This document shows, one piece after another, positions 57,469-64,000 of a DNA stretch of 64,000 nt; positions within the stretch are counted from its first letter, which is position 1, and each line of letters opens with the position of its first letter. Under the pieces are notes generated by a model. That model worked only from the letters and a program-made list of their open reading frames with translations. It had not been told where the DNA came from and made no database searches. This DNA comes from Nocardioides eburneiflavus (GTDB taxonomy: Bacteria; Actinomycetota; Actinomycetes; Propionibacteriales; Nocardioidaceae). The stretch is taken from assembly GCF_004785795.1 (NCBI RefSeq), contig NZ_SRRO01000001.1, positions 2,914,001-2,978,000 on the forward strand, read 5' to 3'. The position numbers and the translations under genes are program-made.

Positions 57469-59736
57469 GTGCCCGACCTGCGCGCGATCGCCCTCGGCGC
57501 GGGAGCCTGGGTGGGAGCCCTGCTGGTTCTCGTCCTTCCCGGCTGGGCCGCCCTGGGCGGCACCTGTGCGGTCGTCGTGCTCGTCCTGGCCGGGGTGCTG
57601 CGGCGGTGGTGGACGGCTGCCTGGCTCGCGCCGCTCGCGGCACTGGTGGCCGTGGCCGGGGTCGCCGCGCTCCACCAGGTGCTGCTCACCACGTCGCCGC
57701 TCACCGCGCTCGCCCAGCAGGGCGCGGTGGTCACCGTACGTCTGGAGGTGACGTCCGACGTGCGCGTCGTGGCCGGCCAGTACGGCGACCTCCAGGTCCT
57801 CCGTGCCGACGTGACGCGCCTCGAGGGTCGGGCGAGGACGTGGCGCCTCGACGTGCCGGTCGTCGTGATGGCCCCCGCCGAGTGGCCGCGCCAACCGCTG
57901 GGCACCACGCTCGCGACGACCGCGCGGCTGGTGCCGGGCGACGACGACGTGGCGGCGCTGGTCCGGCCGACCGGTGTGCCGCGCGTGATCTCCGGACCAG
58001 ACGCCTGGTGGGACGCCGCGGCGGCCGTGCGCCGGGCAGTGCGCGAGGCGGTCTCCGGCCGGGACGAGGACGCGCGCGAGCTCGTGCCCGCACTGGTGGT
58101 CGGTGACGACGGTGGCCTCGACCCCGGTCTCGCCGACGACTTCCGCACCACCGGCCTCACGCACCTGCTGGCCGTGAGCGGCACCAACCTCACGCTGGTG
58201 GTCGGCTCCCTGCTGGTCCTGGGCCGGTGGGTCGGCGTGCGCGGTCCGTGGCTCTACGCCCTCGGCGCGATCGGGATCGCCGGGTTCGTGCTGACCGCGC
58301 GGGCCGAGCCCAGCGTCGTGCGCGCCGCCGCGATGGGGGCGGTGGCGCTCGTGGGGATGGGGCGCAACGGGCGCTCCCGAGGCGTCCGCGGGCTCGGTGT
58401 GGCCGTGCTGGGCCTCCTCCTCTTCCGGCCCCAGCTGGCGGTGACGGCCGGTTTCGCGCTGTCCGCGCTGGCGACCGCCGGCATCCTGCTCCTGGCACCG
58501 GTGTGGCGCGACGCCCTCATGCGGTGGACGCCACGCTGGGTGGCCGAGGCGGTGTCGGTGCCGCTGGCGGCACAGGTGGCCTGCACGCCGGTCGTCGCGG
58601 CGCTGTCCGGGCAGGTCAGCCTCGTGGCGGTCGCGGCCAACCTCCTCGCTGCTCCCGCCGTCGCGCCGGCCACCGTGCTCGGCCTCGCCGGCGGTCTGGG
58701 CGGGCTGTTGTGGGTGCCGCTCGGCGTCGTGGTGGCCGCGCCGGCCGCGTGGTCCGCCGGATGGATCATCGCCGTGGCCCGCTGGGGAGCGTCGGTGCCG
58801 ACCGCAGCGGTCGACTGGGGCACCGGTCCGCTCCCGCTCGCCGCCCTCACCGTGCTGTGCCTGCTGTCGGTGCTGCTGGCTCCGCGACTGCTCGGCCGGC
58901 CGTCCTCCGCGCTCGCCTGCACCGGACTGCTCGTCGTGGTGATGCTGGCGCGGCCCCCCACGCCCGGCTGGCCACCCGAGGGATGGGTCCTGGCGATGTG
59001 CGACGTGGGCCAGGGCGACGGGCTCGTCCTGCGCGCCGGCCCCGGCTCCGCCGTCGTGGTCGACGCCGGACCCGACCCCGTCGTCATGGACGCCTGCCTC
59101 GACCGGCTCGAGGTCACCTCCGTCCCGCTGGTGGTGCTGACGCACTTCCACGCCGACCACGTGGGTGGCCTCGCAGGGGTCGTCGACGGGCGCGAGGCGG
59201 GCACGATCGAGGCGACGGGCCTGCTCGAGCCGGCGGGCGGGGCGCGGGCGGTCGAGGCAGTGTCCGGACGCGTGCCCACCCCGGCGGCGTACGGACTCAC
59301 GCGGCGGGTGGGCGAGGTGACGCTCCAGACGGTGTGGCCGCGCCCGGGTGCCGGCGCGGGGGACGCGGGGGAGAGCGCACCCAACAACGCCAGCGTGGTC
59401 CTGCTGGCCGAGGTCGCCGGCGTACGCGTCCTGCTGACCGGCGACGTCGAGCCGTCCGCCCAGGCAGCTCTGGCGCGCGACCTCGGCGGACTCCGGGTCG
59501 ACGTGCTCAAGGTGCCGCACCACGGCAGCCGGCACCAGGACCTCGACTGGCTGACGTCGCTCGGGGCCCGGCTCGCGCTGGTGTCGGTGGGGGAGGACAA
59601 CGACTACGGACATCCCGCACCCGACCTGGTGGCCGCCCTGGCGGCAGCCGGTGCCGAGGTGTGGCGCACGGACCTCGCCGGCGACGTGGTCGTGGTCGTC
59701 TCCGACGGCGAGGTCGGTGTCGCCGCCGGTGGATAG
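57469..59736 (+). CDS. comEC: ComEC/Rec2 family DNA uptake channel protein
   Basis: A 755-residue membrane protein. Two N-terminal helices and an OB-like domain (about 75-170) come first, then the competence domain with about eight helices (about 215-490; LTHLLAVSGTNLTLVVGS marks its start), then a metallo-beta-lactamase-like domain (about 505-755) with HFHADHVGG beginning at residue 559 and GHPAPDLV near the end. In transformable bacteria the channel carries single-stranded DNA. The GTG start has no clear ribosome site and probably depends on comEA translation. Its TAG stop is the first half of the -10 box for holA. Confidence 0.92.
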   Translation: MPDLRAIALGAGAWVGALLVLVLPGWAALGGTCAVVVLVLAGVLRRWWTAAWLAPLAALVAVAGVAALHQVLLTTSPLTALAQQGAVVTVRLEVTSDVRVVAGQYGDLQVLRADVTRLEGRARTWRLDVPVVVMAPAEWPRQPLGTTLATTARLVPGDDDVAALVRPTGVPRVISGPDAWWDAAAAVRRAVREAVSGRDEDARELVPALVVGDDGGLDPGLADDFRTTGLTHLLAVSGTNLTLVVGSLLVLGRWVGVRGPWLYALGAIGIAGFVLTARAEPSVVRAAAMGAVALVGMGRNGRSRGVRGLGVAVLGLLLFRPQLAVTAGFALSALATAGILLLAPVWRDALMRWTPRWVAEAVSVPLAAQVACTPVVAALSGQVSLVAVAANLLAAPAVAPATVLGLAGGLGGLLWVPLGVVVAAPAAWSAGWIIAVARWGASVPTAAVDWGTGPLPLAALTVLCLLSVLLAPRLLGRPSSALACTGLLVVVMLARPPTPGWPPEGWVLAMCDVGQGDGLVLRAGPGSAVVVDAGPDPVVMDACLDRLEVTSVPLVVLTHFHADHVGGLAGVVDGREAGTIEATGLLEPAGGARAVEAVSGRVPTPAAYGLTRRVGEVTLQTVWPRPGAGAGDAGESAPNNASVVLLAEVAGVRVLLTGDVEPSAQAALARDLGGLRVDVLKVPHHGSRHQDLDWLTSLGARLALVSVGEDNDYGHPAPDLVAALAAAGAEVWRTDLAGDVVVVVSDGEVGVAAGG

Positions 59737-59739
59737 GGT
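59734..59739 (+). promoter_or_regulatory. -10 box of holA, sharing TAG with the comEC stop codon
   Basis: TAGGGT begins with the comEC stop codon (59734-59736) and ends 9 bases before the holA ATG. The same pattern occurs at 46935-46940. Confidence 0.4.
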
Positions 59740-59748
59740 TGACCCACC

Positions 59749-60735
59749 ATGGCACGCACACCCTCCGCCGCTCAGGTCCTCGGCCACGTCGTCCTCGTGA
59801 CGGGCAAGGAGGAGTACCTCTCCGCCCGCACCGTCGCGTCGGTCCGTGAGGCCGTTCGCGCCCACGACGCCGAGGCTGAGCTGGCCGAGTCCCCCGCGTC
59901 GGACCTCACGCTCGCCTCGCTGGGGGAGATGTCGGCGCCGTCGTTGTTCTCCTCGATCAGGTGCGTCGTCGTGCGCGGGCTGGAGGACCTGCCCGACGAG
60001 TCGGTCGAGGGCCTGCTGGCCTACTGCGCGGCGCCCGCCGACGACGTCGCGCTGGTGCTGGTGCACTCCGGTGGGCAGAAGGGCAGCGGCGTGCTCACCA
60101 AGCTGCGCAAGCTCGGCCCGGTGACCGAGGTGAAGTCCGAGGAGGTCCGTGCCAACGAGATGCCGGCCTTCGTGACCTCCGAGGTCGCCTCGCACGGTGC
60201 CCGGATCGACTCCGACGCGGCCGCCTACCTCGTCCAGGCAGTCGGCACCGATCTCCGCTCGCTGGCCGCGGCCGCCGACCAGCTCACCAACGACTTCCAC
60301 GGCGAGCACCTCACCGTCGACAAGGTCCAGCGCTACTTCGGTGGCCGCGCGGAGGCGAAGTCCTTCACCGTGGCCGACGCCGCCTTCGCCGGCCGGCGGG
60401 CGGTCGCGCTGGAGGAGCTGCGCTGGGCGCTCGACTCCGGCACCTCCCCGGTGCTGGTCACCTCGGCCATGGCGGCGTCCGCCCGCAGCCTCGCGCGCTA
60501 CCTCGGCGCCCCGCGCGGCGCGCGTGACGCCGACCTCGCGCGTGACCTGGGCGTGCCGCCGTGGAAGGTGCGCACGGTCCGGGACCAGTCCCGCTCGTGG
60601 AACCCCGGGGGCATCGCCGCCGCGGTCCGGGCGGTGGCGGTCGCCGACGCCGACATCAAGGGCCAGGCGCACGACGCGTCCTACACGCTCGAACGGCTCG
60701 TGCTCACCGTGGCAGGGCTGCGCGAGAGCCGCTGA
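59749..60735 (+). CDS. holA: DNA polymerase III subunit delta
   Basis: A 328-residue clamp-loader subunit that opens the sliding clamp. It has the AAA+-like fold without a working Walker A. Family blocks include LVTGKEEYLSARTVASVREAV near the start, SAPSLFSSIRCVVVRGLEDLP, GQKGSGVLTKLRKLG and AVGTDLRSLAAAADQL. The C-terminal collar domain ends in YTLERLVLTVAGL. It lies between comEC and the convergent rpsT, the usual place in actinobacteria. Confidence 0.95.
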   Translation: MARTPSAAQVLGHVVLVTGKEEYLSARTVASVREAVRAHDAEAELAESPASDLTLASLGEMSAPSLFSSIRCVVVRGLEDLPDESVEGLLAYCAAPADDVALVLVHSGGQKGSGVLTKLRKLGPVTEVKSEEVRANEMPAFVTSEVASHGARIDSDAAAYLVQAVGTDLRSLAAAADQLTNDFHGEHLTVDKVQRYFGGRAEAKSFTVADAAFAGRRAVALEELRWALDSGTSPVLVTSAMAASARSLARYLGAPRGARDADLARDLGVPPWKVRTVRDQSRSWNPGGIAAAVRAVAVADADIKGQAHDASYTLERLVLTVAGLRESR

Positions 60736-60751
60736 CACCCCGAAATGCAGA

Positions 60752-60774
60752 ACACCCGCCACGAGGGCGGGTGT
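60752..60774. terminator. Bidirectional terminator between holA and rpsT
   Basis: ACACCCGCC and GGCGGGTGT pair over 9 bases around an ACGAG loop, between two convergent genes, 19 bases from rpsT. Confidence 0.8.
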
Positions 60775-60793
60775 CCAGCGGGAAGGGCGTGCG

Positions 60794-61054
60794 TCAGAGC
60801 GACGCGGCCTTCTTGGCGATCGACGACTTGCGGTTGGCTGCCTGGTTGGCGTGGATGACGCCCTTCGAGGCGGCCTTGTCGAGCGCCTTCATGGCGTCAC
60901 GACCGGCGGCCACGGCAGCGTCCTTGTCGCCGGCGTCGGACAGCTCGCGGAACTTGCGGACAGCAGTCTTCAGGCGCGACTTCACGGCCTGGTTGCGCTG
61001 ACGCGCCTTCTCGTTCTGCTTGTTGCGCTTGATCTGGGACTTGATGTTCGCCAC
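60794..61054 (-). CDS. rpsT: Ribosomal protein bS20
   Basis: An 86-residue primary 16S-binding protein of the small subunit. It begins [22 protein letters not shown] with the GTG start at 61054, then has the Lys/Arg/Ala-rich helix blocks and the ending [18 protein letters not shown] precedes the start. A leader of about 110 bases from a TAGTGT box (61172-61177) leaves room for autogenous control, as known for S20 in other bacteria; no structure there is compelling. Confidence 0.96.
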   Translation of the reverse strand: MANIKSQIKRNKQNEKARQRNQAVKSRLKTAVRKFRELSDAGDKDAAVAAGRDAMKALDKAASKGVIHANQAANRKSSIAKKAASL

Positions 61055-61171
61055 GTGTGGATCCTTGGATGCTCGACCTGGTCTGGAATGGAAGTCTGGT
61101 GCTGTCGGCTGCCGGGCAACCCCTCCCAAGATCGGCACGGTGAGGGGCGGGCGCCGGACATGCAAGGAGAA

Positions 61172-61177
61172 ACACTA
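61172..61177 (-). promoter_or_regulatory. Possible -10 box of rpsT
   Basis: TAGTGT on the minus strand would start transcription near 61165 and give rpsT a leader of about 110 bases. No good -35 box is seen. The rest of the 152-base gap holds nothing else I can support. Confidence 0.35.
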
Positions 61178-61206
61178 CCGGCACGCGTCGTGCGCGCCCA
61201 AATCGT

Positions 61207-62160
61207 TCAGCAGAGGCGGCGGCCGGTGCGCCTGCCCACCGCGTCCAGGATGCGCCGCGACTCCCGCAGACGGAAATCGTTGAGCGTGGGGAGGTTGACG
61301 TCGACGGCCACGACCGAGCGTACGGCGAGGTGGGTGCCGAACCCGGCGAGGAAGGCGGTGACGACCTCGTCGCCCGCGTCGACGAGCGCCGGGGAGCCGG
61401 CGAGCGAGTCGTCGAACCACGGGGAGTCGACGCGCTCGAGCCGGGCGAGGAGCGGGTCCGCCCACGCCGGGCCGCGAGCGGCCATCCCCCAGTCGAGGAA
61501 GACCGTCCGGCCGTCCGGCCGGCGCAGCAGGTTGTCGACGCGGATGTCCCAGTGGGCGACGTGCGAGGTCGGCTGCTCGGCGAGGTCGCGCAGCACGTCG
61601 GCCCAGTCAGGCGCCTTCCCGTGCACCCAGGCTGGTACGGGGGCCTCCGGCGGGGCCTGGGGCAGCGAGTCGAGCGTCTCGGCCCAGAGCCGGAAGCGCT
61701 GGGACAGCTCGACGAGCGGCACCGATGCCGGCACGGATCGCTGCTGCAGGACCTCCGACAGCCGGTCCACCCCGGTGAGGACGGACCGGAGCTCGGCCGG
61801 GTCGGAGAAGTCGGGGTGGCGCCCCTCGACGTCCTCGATCAGCAGGGCGACCCACCCGCCGTCGTCGTAGGACGCCAGCAGCCGCGCCCACAGGTCGTGC
61901 TCGCCGAGGTGGGCCAGCACGCCGACCTCCCGCCGGAAGAGCCCGGGGGTGTCGGGGTTGAGCTCCGCGCCCACCGCCTTGACGAAGGCGCGGGTCCCGT
62001 CGGCGCAGGTCAGGCGGGTCGCGCAGCCCGGCGACATCCCGCCGACCTGCTCGGCCGTCGCGACGACGGGCGACCCGAGGGTGGCCTCCACCCAGCCGCG
62101 GACCGCGCCGGGGATCGCGTCGTAGGCGAGGCGTACGCCGACCGCGCGGGGTGCCGTCAC
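61207..62160 (-). CDS. Phosphotransferase (aminoglycoside phosphotransferase family)
   Basis: A 317-residue kinase-fold protein. The N-lobe has VGGMSPGCATRL, a glycine-rich substitute, and the lysine-containing AFVKAVG. The catalytic loop is SHVAHWDIRVDNLL, with the metal Asp in VFLDWGMAA. The substrate is unknown; homologues phosphorylate many small molecules, and antibiotic resistance is not implied. The GTG start overlaps the stop of the next kinase gene (GTGA), so they form an operon. The two proteins are similar in size and motif order, suggesting an old duplication. Confidence 0.8.
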   Translation of the reverse strand: MTAPRAVGVRLAYDAIPGAVRGWVEATLGSPVVATAEQVGGMSPGCATRLTCADGTRAFVKAVGAELNPDTPGLFRREVGVLAHLGEHDLWARLLASYDDGGWVALLIEDVEGRHPDFSDPAELRSVLTGVDRLSEVLQQRSVPASVPLVELSQRFRLWAETLDSLPQAPPEAPVPAWVHGKAPDWADVLRDLAEQPTSHVAHWDIRVDNLLRRPDGRTVFLDWGMAARGPAWADPLLARLERVDSPWFDDSLAGSPALVDAGDEVVTAFLAGFGTHLAVRSVVAVDVNLPTLNDFRLRESRRILDAVGRRTGRRLC

Positions 62161-63116
62161 GACCAGCCCCGGCGCTCCGCCAGCCAGTCCCAGCACACCT
62201 CGCCCTGCCATCGCTGGTGGTCGCGGATGTGGGGCGACGTCGGCGGCACCGGCAGCTCGCACTGGGTGAAGAAGTAGCCGACGTAGAGGGCGAGGTTGAT
62301 GTCGTAGGCGTCGGGGTCGACGTCGCGGAGCAGTCGGCGCTCGGCGAGCACCGCGTCGACGTCCAGGCCCTCGCCGCGCGGACCGATGAGCGCGGCGAAG
62401 GAGTCGAACCACGTCGCACCCCGCACCGGCCAGTTCCAGTCGCAGAGCAGGGCGCGGCCATCGGGGTCGAGCAGCACGTTGTCGGAGCGGACGTCGGTGT
62501 GGACCAGGGTGTCCCCGTCCACCACCTCGGCGTAGCGCCGCGCCAGCGCCTCGGCCTCGGCGAGCTGGGCGGGGTCGAGGTCCGTACGCCGCTCGCGAAG
62601 CGTGGGCCACCCCTCGAGGAGCGGGGCGAAGTCGGTGCCGGCGGTGTCGAGGTCGAGCCCCGCGGGCGGCGGCGTGAGCGCGTCGGCCACCTCTTCGAGG
62701 GCGTCGAGGACCGCGTCGAGGTCCTCGCGCACCCACGGCCGGCGGGGTGCGTGGGCAGCGACGTACTCGATGCCGAGCACCACCCAGTCGTCGTCGAGGT
62801 GCCACAGCAGCCGGGGCGCGGGGACCGACGCCGGGAGGGCGGCGAGCTTGCGCGCCTCCTCGCGGTAGGAGTCGGCGAACGTCCGCTGCGCCTTGACCGA
62901 CGCGGCCTTCACGAAGTGCCGCGAGCCGTCCTCGCAGACCAGCACCGAGGCGAAGCCGGGCGTGAAACCGCCCGTCTGCGAGATGGCGGAGACGACGCGT
63001 GACCCGCACTTGCGCTCGATGTACGCCCGGAGGTTCGGCGGCAGGAAGGCCCACTCCAGCCGCCGGGCGGTCTTCCCGTGCGGGGCGGGGTAGGGCGCCA
63101 GGGGCGAGCGGGACAT
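62157..63116 (-). CDS. Phosphotransferase (aminoglycoside phosphotransferase family)
   Basis: A 319-residue kinase-fold protein, first of the pair. N-lobe ISQTGGFTPGFASVLV and HFVKAAS (probable ATP-binding Lys) match its neighbour; the catalytic loop is VHTDVRSDNVLL and the metal Asp is in LLCDWNW. The acceptor is unknown. I place the start at the ATG at 63116, where GGAAGGA lies upstream; the open frame further up runs into the divergent promoter. It ends in a GTGA overlap with the second kinase. Confidence 0.8.
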   Translation of the reverse strand: MSRSPLAPYPAPHGKTARRLEWAFLPPNLRAYIERKCGSRVVSAISQTGGFTPGFASVLVCEDGSRHFVKAASVKAQRTFADSYREEARKLAALPASVPAPRLLWHLDDDWVVLGIEYVAAHAPRRPWVREDLDAVLDALEEVADALTPPPAGLDLDTAGTDFAPLLEGWPTLRERRTDLDPAQLAEAEALARRYAEVVDGDTLVHTDVRSDNVLLDPDGRALLCDWNWPVRGATWFDSFAALIGPRGEGLDVDAVLAERRLLRDVDPDAYDINLALYVGYFFTQCELPVPPTSPHIRDHQRWQGEVCWDWLAERRGWS

Positions 63117-63176
63117 GGCGGCATCCTTCCCCACGGACGTGCCGGGGCTCGACCCGATATCCGGTCTGCACCGGCC

Positions 63177-63205
63177 TTGACTCCTCACGGTGCGGGGAGA
63201 AACGT
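63177..63205 (+). promoter_or_regulatory. Possible promoter of the mycothiol-dependent isomerase-like gene
   Basis: TTGACT (63177-63182), a 17-base spacer and AAACGT (63200-63205) precede the ATG at 63223. The -10 match is poor, so this is tentative. The region also holds the start of the divergent kinase operon. Confidence 0.3.
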
Positions 63206-63222
63206 CGTGGCATGGGCACGCC

Positions 63223-64000
63223 ATGACCACCACCGCGACCCGCGCCGCCTCATTGCCGCAGACCTCGCCCGACACCGCTCGCGACGTCGCGACTGCTGAG
63301 TACGACGCCCTGCTCCTGGCCGTCGACGCCTTCGACGCTGCCGACTGGGCCCGTCCCACGGACTGCACCGAGTGGCGGGTGCGCGACATGGTGGCGCACC
63401 TGGCGGGCGCTGCGGAGGAGGCGTGCCGGCTGCCGGTGATGCTGCGGCACATGGGCGGGGCGGTCGTCGGTCTGGCGCGTGGTCGCGGCGAGGTGGTCGA
63501 CCTGCTGTGCGCGGCGCAGATCAGGGATCGGGCGCACATGTCGGACGTCGACCTCGCCGCCGACCTGCAGCGTTGGGCGGCGGGGGCACCGGGTGGGCGG
63601 CGTCGGCAGCCGCGGCTGATGCGGCGCACGGTCCTGCCGGCCTTCGCAGGGCTGGGGCGCGGTACCCGGCTGGCCCATCTCCTGGACGTGATCTACGTGC
63701 GTGACGTCTGGCTCCACCGAGTCGACCTGCACCGCGCCACCGGACGCGAGATGCCGCTCGCCACGGGCGAGGGCGAGGTCGTCGCCCAAGTGGTGCGTGA
63801 CCTCGACCTGGGCTGGTCAGGCCCGGCGCACGTCCTCGAGCTCACGGGGAGGGGCGGCGGCCGCTGGCAGGTCGGTGAGGGCACGCCCGTCTCGACGGTG
63901 ACCGAGGACGCCGTCGCCCTGATGCGCCTGCTGTCGGGCCGCTCGGACGAGTGCGGCCTCACCACCACGGGTGACGCGTCGGTGGCAGACAGGCTGCGGG
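63223..64000 (+). CDS. Maleylpyruvate isomerase family mycothiol-dependent protein (partial)
   Basis: The frame opens at the ATG at 63223 and runs out of the window, giving 259 residues so far. The N-terminal half is a DinB-like four-helix bundle with the usual ADWARPTDCTEWRVRDMVAHLAG start; the His in VAHLAG and the Asp and His in YVRDVWLHRVDL are probable zinc ligands. In this superfamily the enzymes use mycothiol, which actinobacteria make instead of glutathione. The reaction here is unknown. The C-terminal half (from about 195) looks like the SCP2/MDMPI_C type. The 3' end is missing. Confidence 0.82.
   Translation, partial: MTTTATRAASLPQTSPDTARDVATAEYDALLLAVDAFDAADWARPTDCTEWRVRDMVAHLAGAAEEACRLPVMLRHMGGAVVGLARGRGEVVDLLCAAQIRDRAHMSDVDLAADLQRWAAGAPGGRRRQPRLMRRTVLPAFAGLGRGTRLAHLLDVIYVRDVWLHRVDLHRATGREMPLATGEGEVVAQVVRDLDLGWSGPAHVLELTGRGGGRWQVGEGTPVSTVTEDAVALMRLLSGRSDECGLTTTGDASVADRLR

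Noticed and set aside
61207..63116. Antibiotic-resistance aminoglycoside phosphotransferases
   Set aside because: The fold matches, but so do many metabolic kinases. The pair sits beside housekeeping genes and nothing points to drug resistance.

Overview
The window is high-GC actinobacterial DNA. Almost every gene ends its codons in G or C, GTG and TTG starts are frequent, and most operons overlap by ATGA or GTGA. Three blocks support this: the GlgE/TreS/Mak route from trehalose to glucan, the proA-nadD-rsfS block, and the leuS-degV-comEA-comEC-holA-rpsT block. The gene set fits the Propionibacteriales, and Nocardioides or a close relative is my best guess; this is inference from gene content. 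I see no insertion sequence, prophage, CRISPR array or sign of recent transfer, and no gene-free stretch longer than 300 bases.

Layout. 1-4571: a cut-off regulator gene diverges from an operon for 5-oxoproline use (NRAMP-like permease, pxpA, pxpB, pxpC, DUF1445 protein). 4588-7356: methylmalonyl-CoA epimerase, thiolase and MeaB, a propionate/acyl-CoA block. 7342-17179: a hypothetical protein, an SDR that lacks its catalytic residues, GtrA, a cysteine-free thioredoxin-like protein, a GNAT-Nudix fusion followed by pyruvate phosphate dikinase, and a multicopper oxidase diverging from a secreted cupredoxin-like protein. 17198-34957: glycogen and trehalose metabolism (glgE-treS-mak-glgB operon, glgP, glgX), with a secreted M36 metallopeptidase and small genes between. 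35050-38139: enoyl-CoA hydratase and etfBA. 38275-41653: proA, a 48-residue membrane protein, nadD, rsfS, a phosphoglycerate mutase-like enzyme and a DUF4112 protein. 41719-48754: tRNA-Ala(GGC), ornithine aminotransferase, a VOC fusion protein, ankyrin protein, LtrA, an SDR, and an ArsR-MFS pair. 49048-61054: DUF4870 protein, nucleotidyltransferase, leuS, a secreted subtilase, an HTH protein, degV, comEA, comEC, holA and rpsT. 61207-64000: two adjacent phosphotransferases and a cut-off mycothiol-dependent isomerase-like gene.

How the genes work together. TreS isomerises trehalose to maltose, Mak phosphorylates it, GlgE polymerises maltose-1-phosphate and GlgB branches the chain; GlgP and GlgX break the glucan down. 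PxpABC opens 5-oxoproline to glutamate, and ProA and ornithine aminotransferase connect glutamate, proline and ornithine. Thiolase, enoyl-CoA hydratase, EtfBA, the epimerase and MeaB serve acyl-CoA and propionyl-CoA breakdown.

The most striking regulatory finding is upstream of leuS. A 12-codon leaderless leader peptide carries three consecutive Leu codons, two of them CTT. It is followed by a long hairpin and then a terminator with six T residues, all before the leuS start: the layout of a leucine attenuator. A second theme is leaderless transcription: at least a dozen genes have a TANNNT -10 box 6-9 bases before the start codon. In two cases the TAG of that box is also the stop codon of the gene before it.
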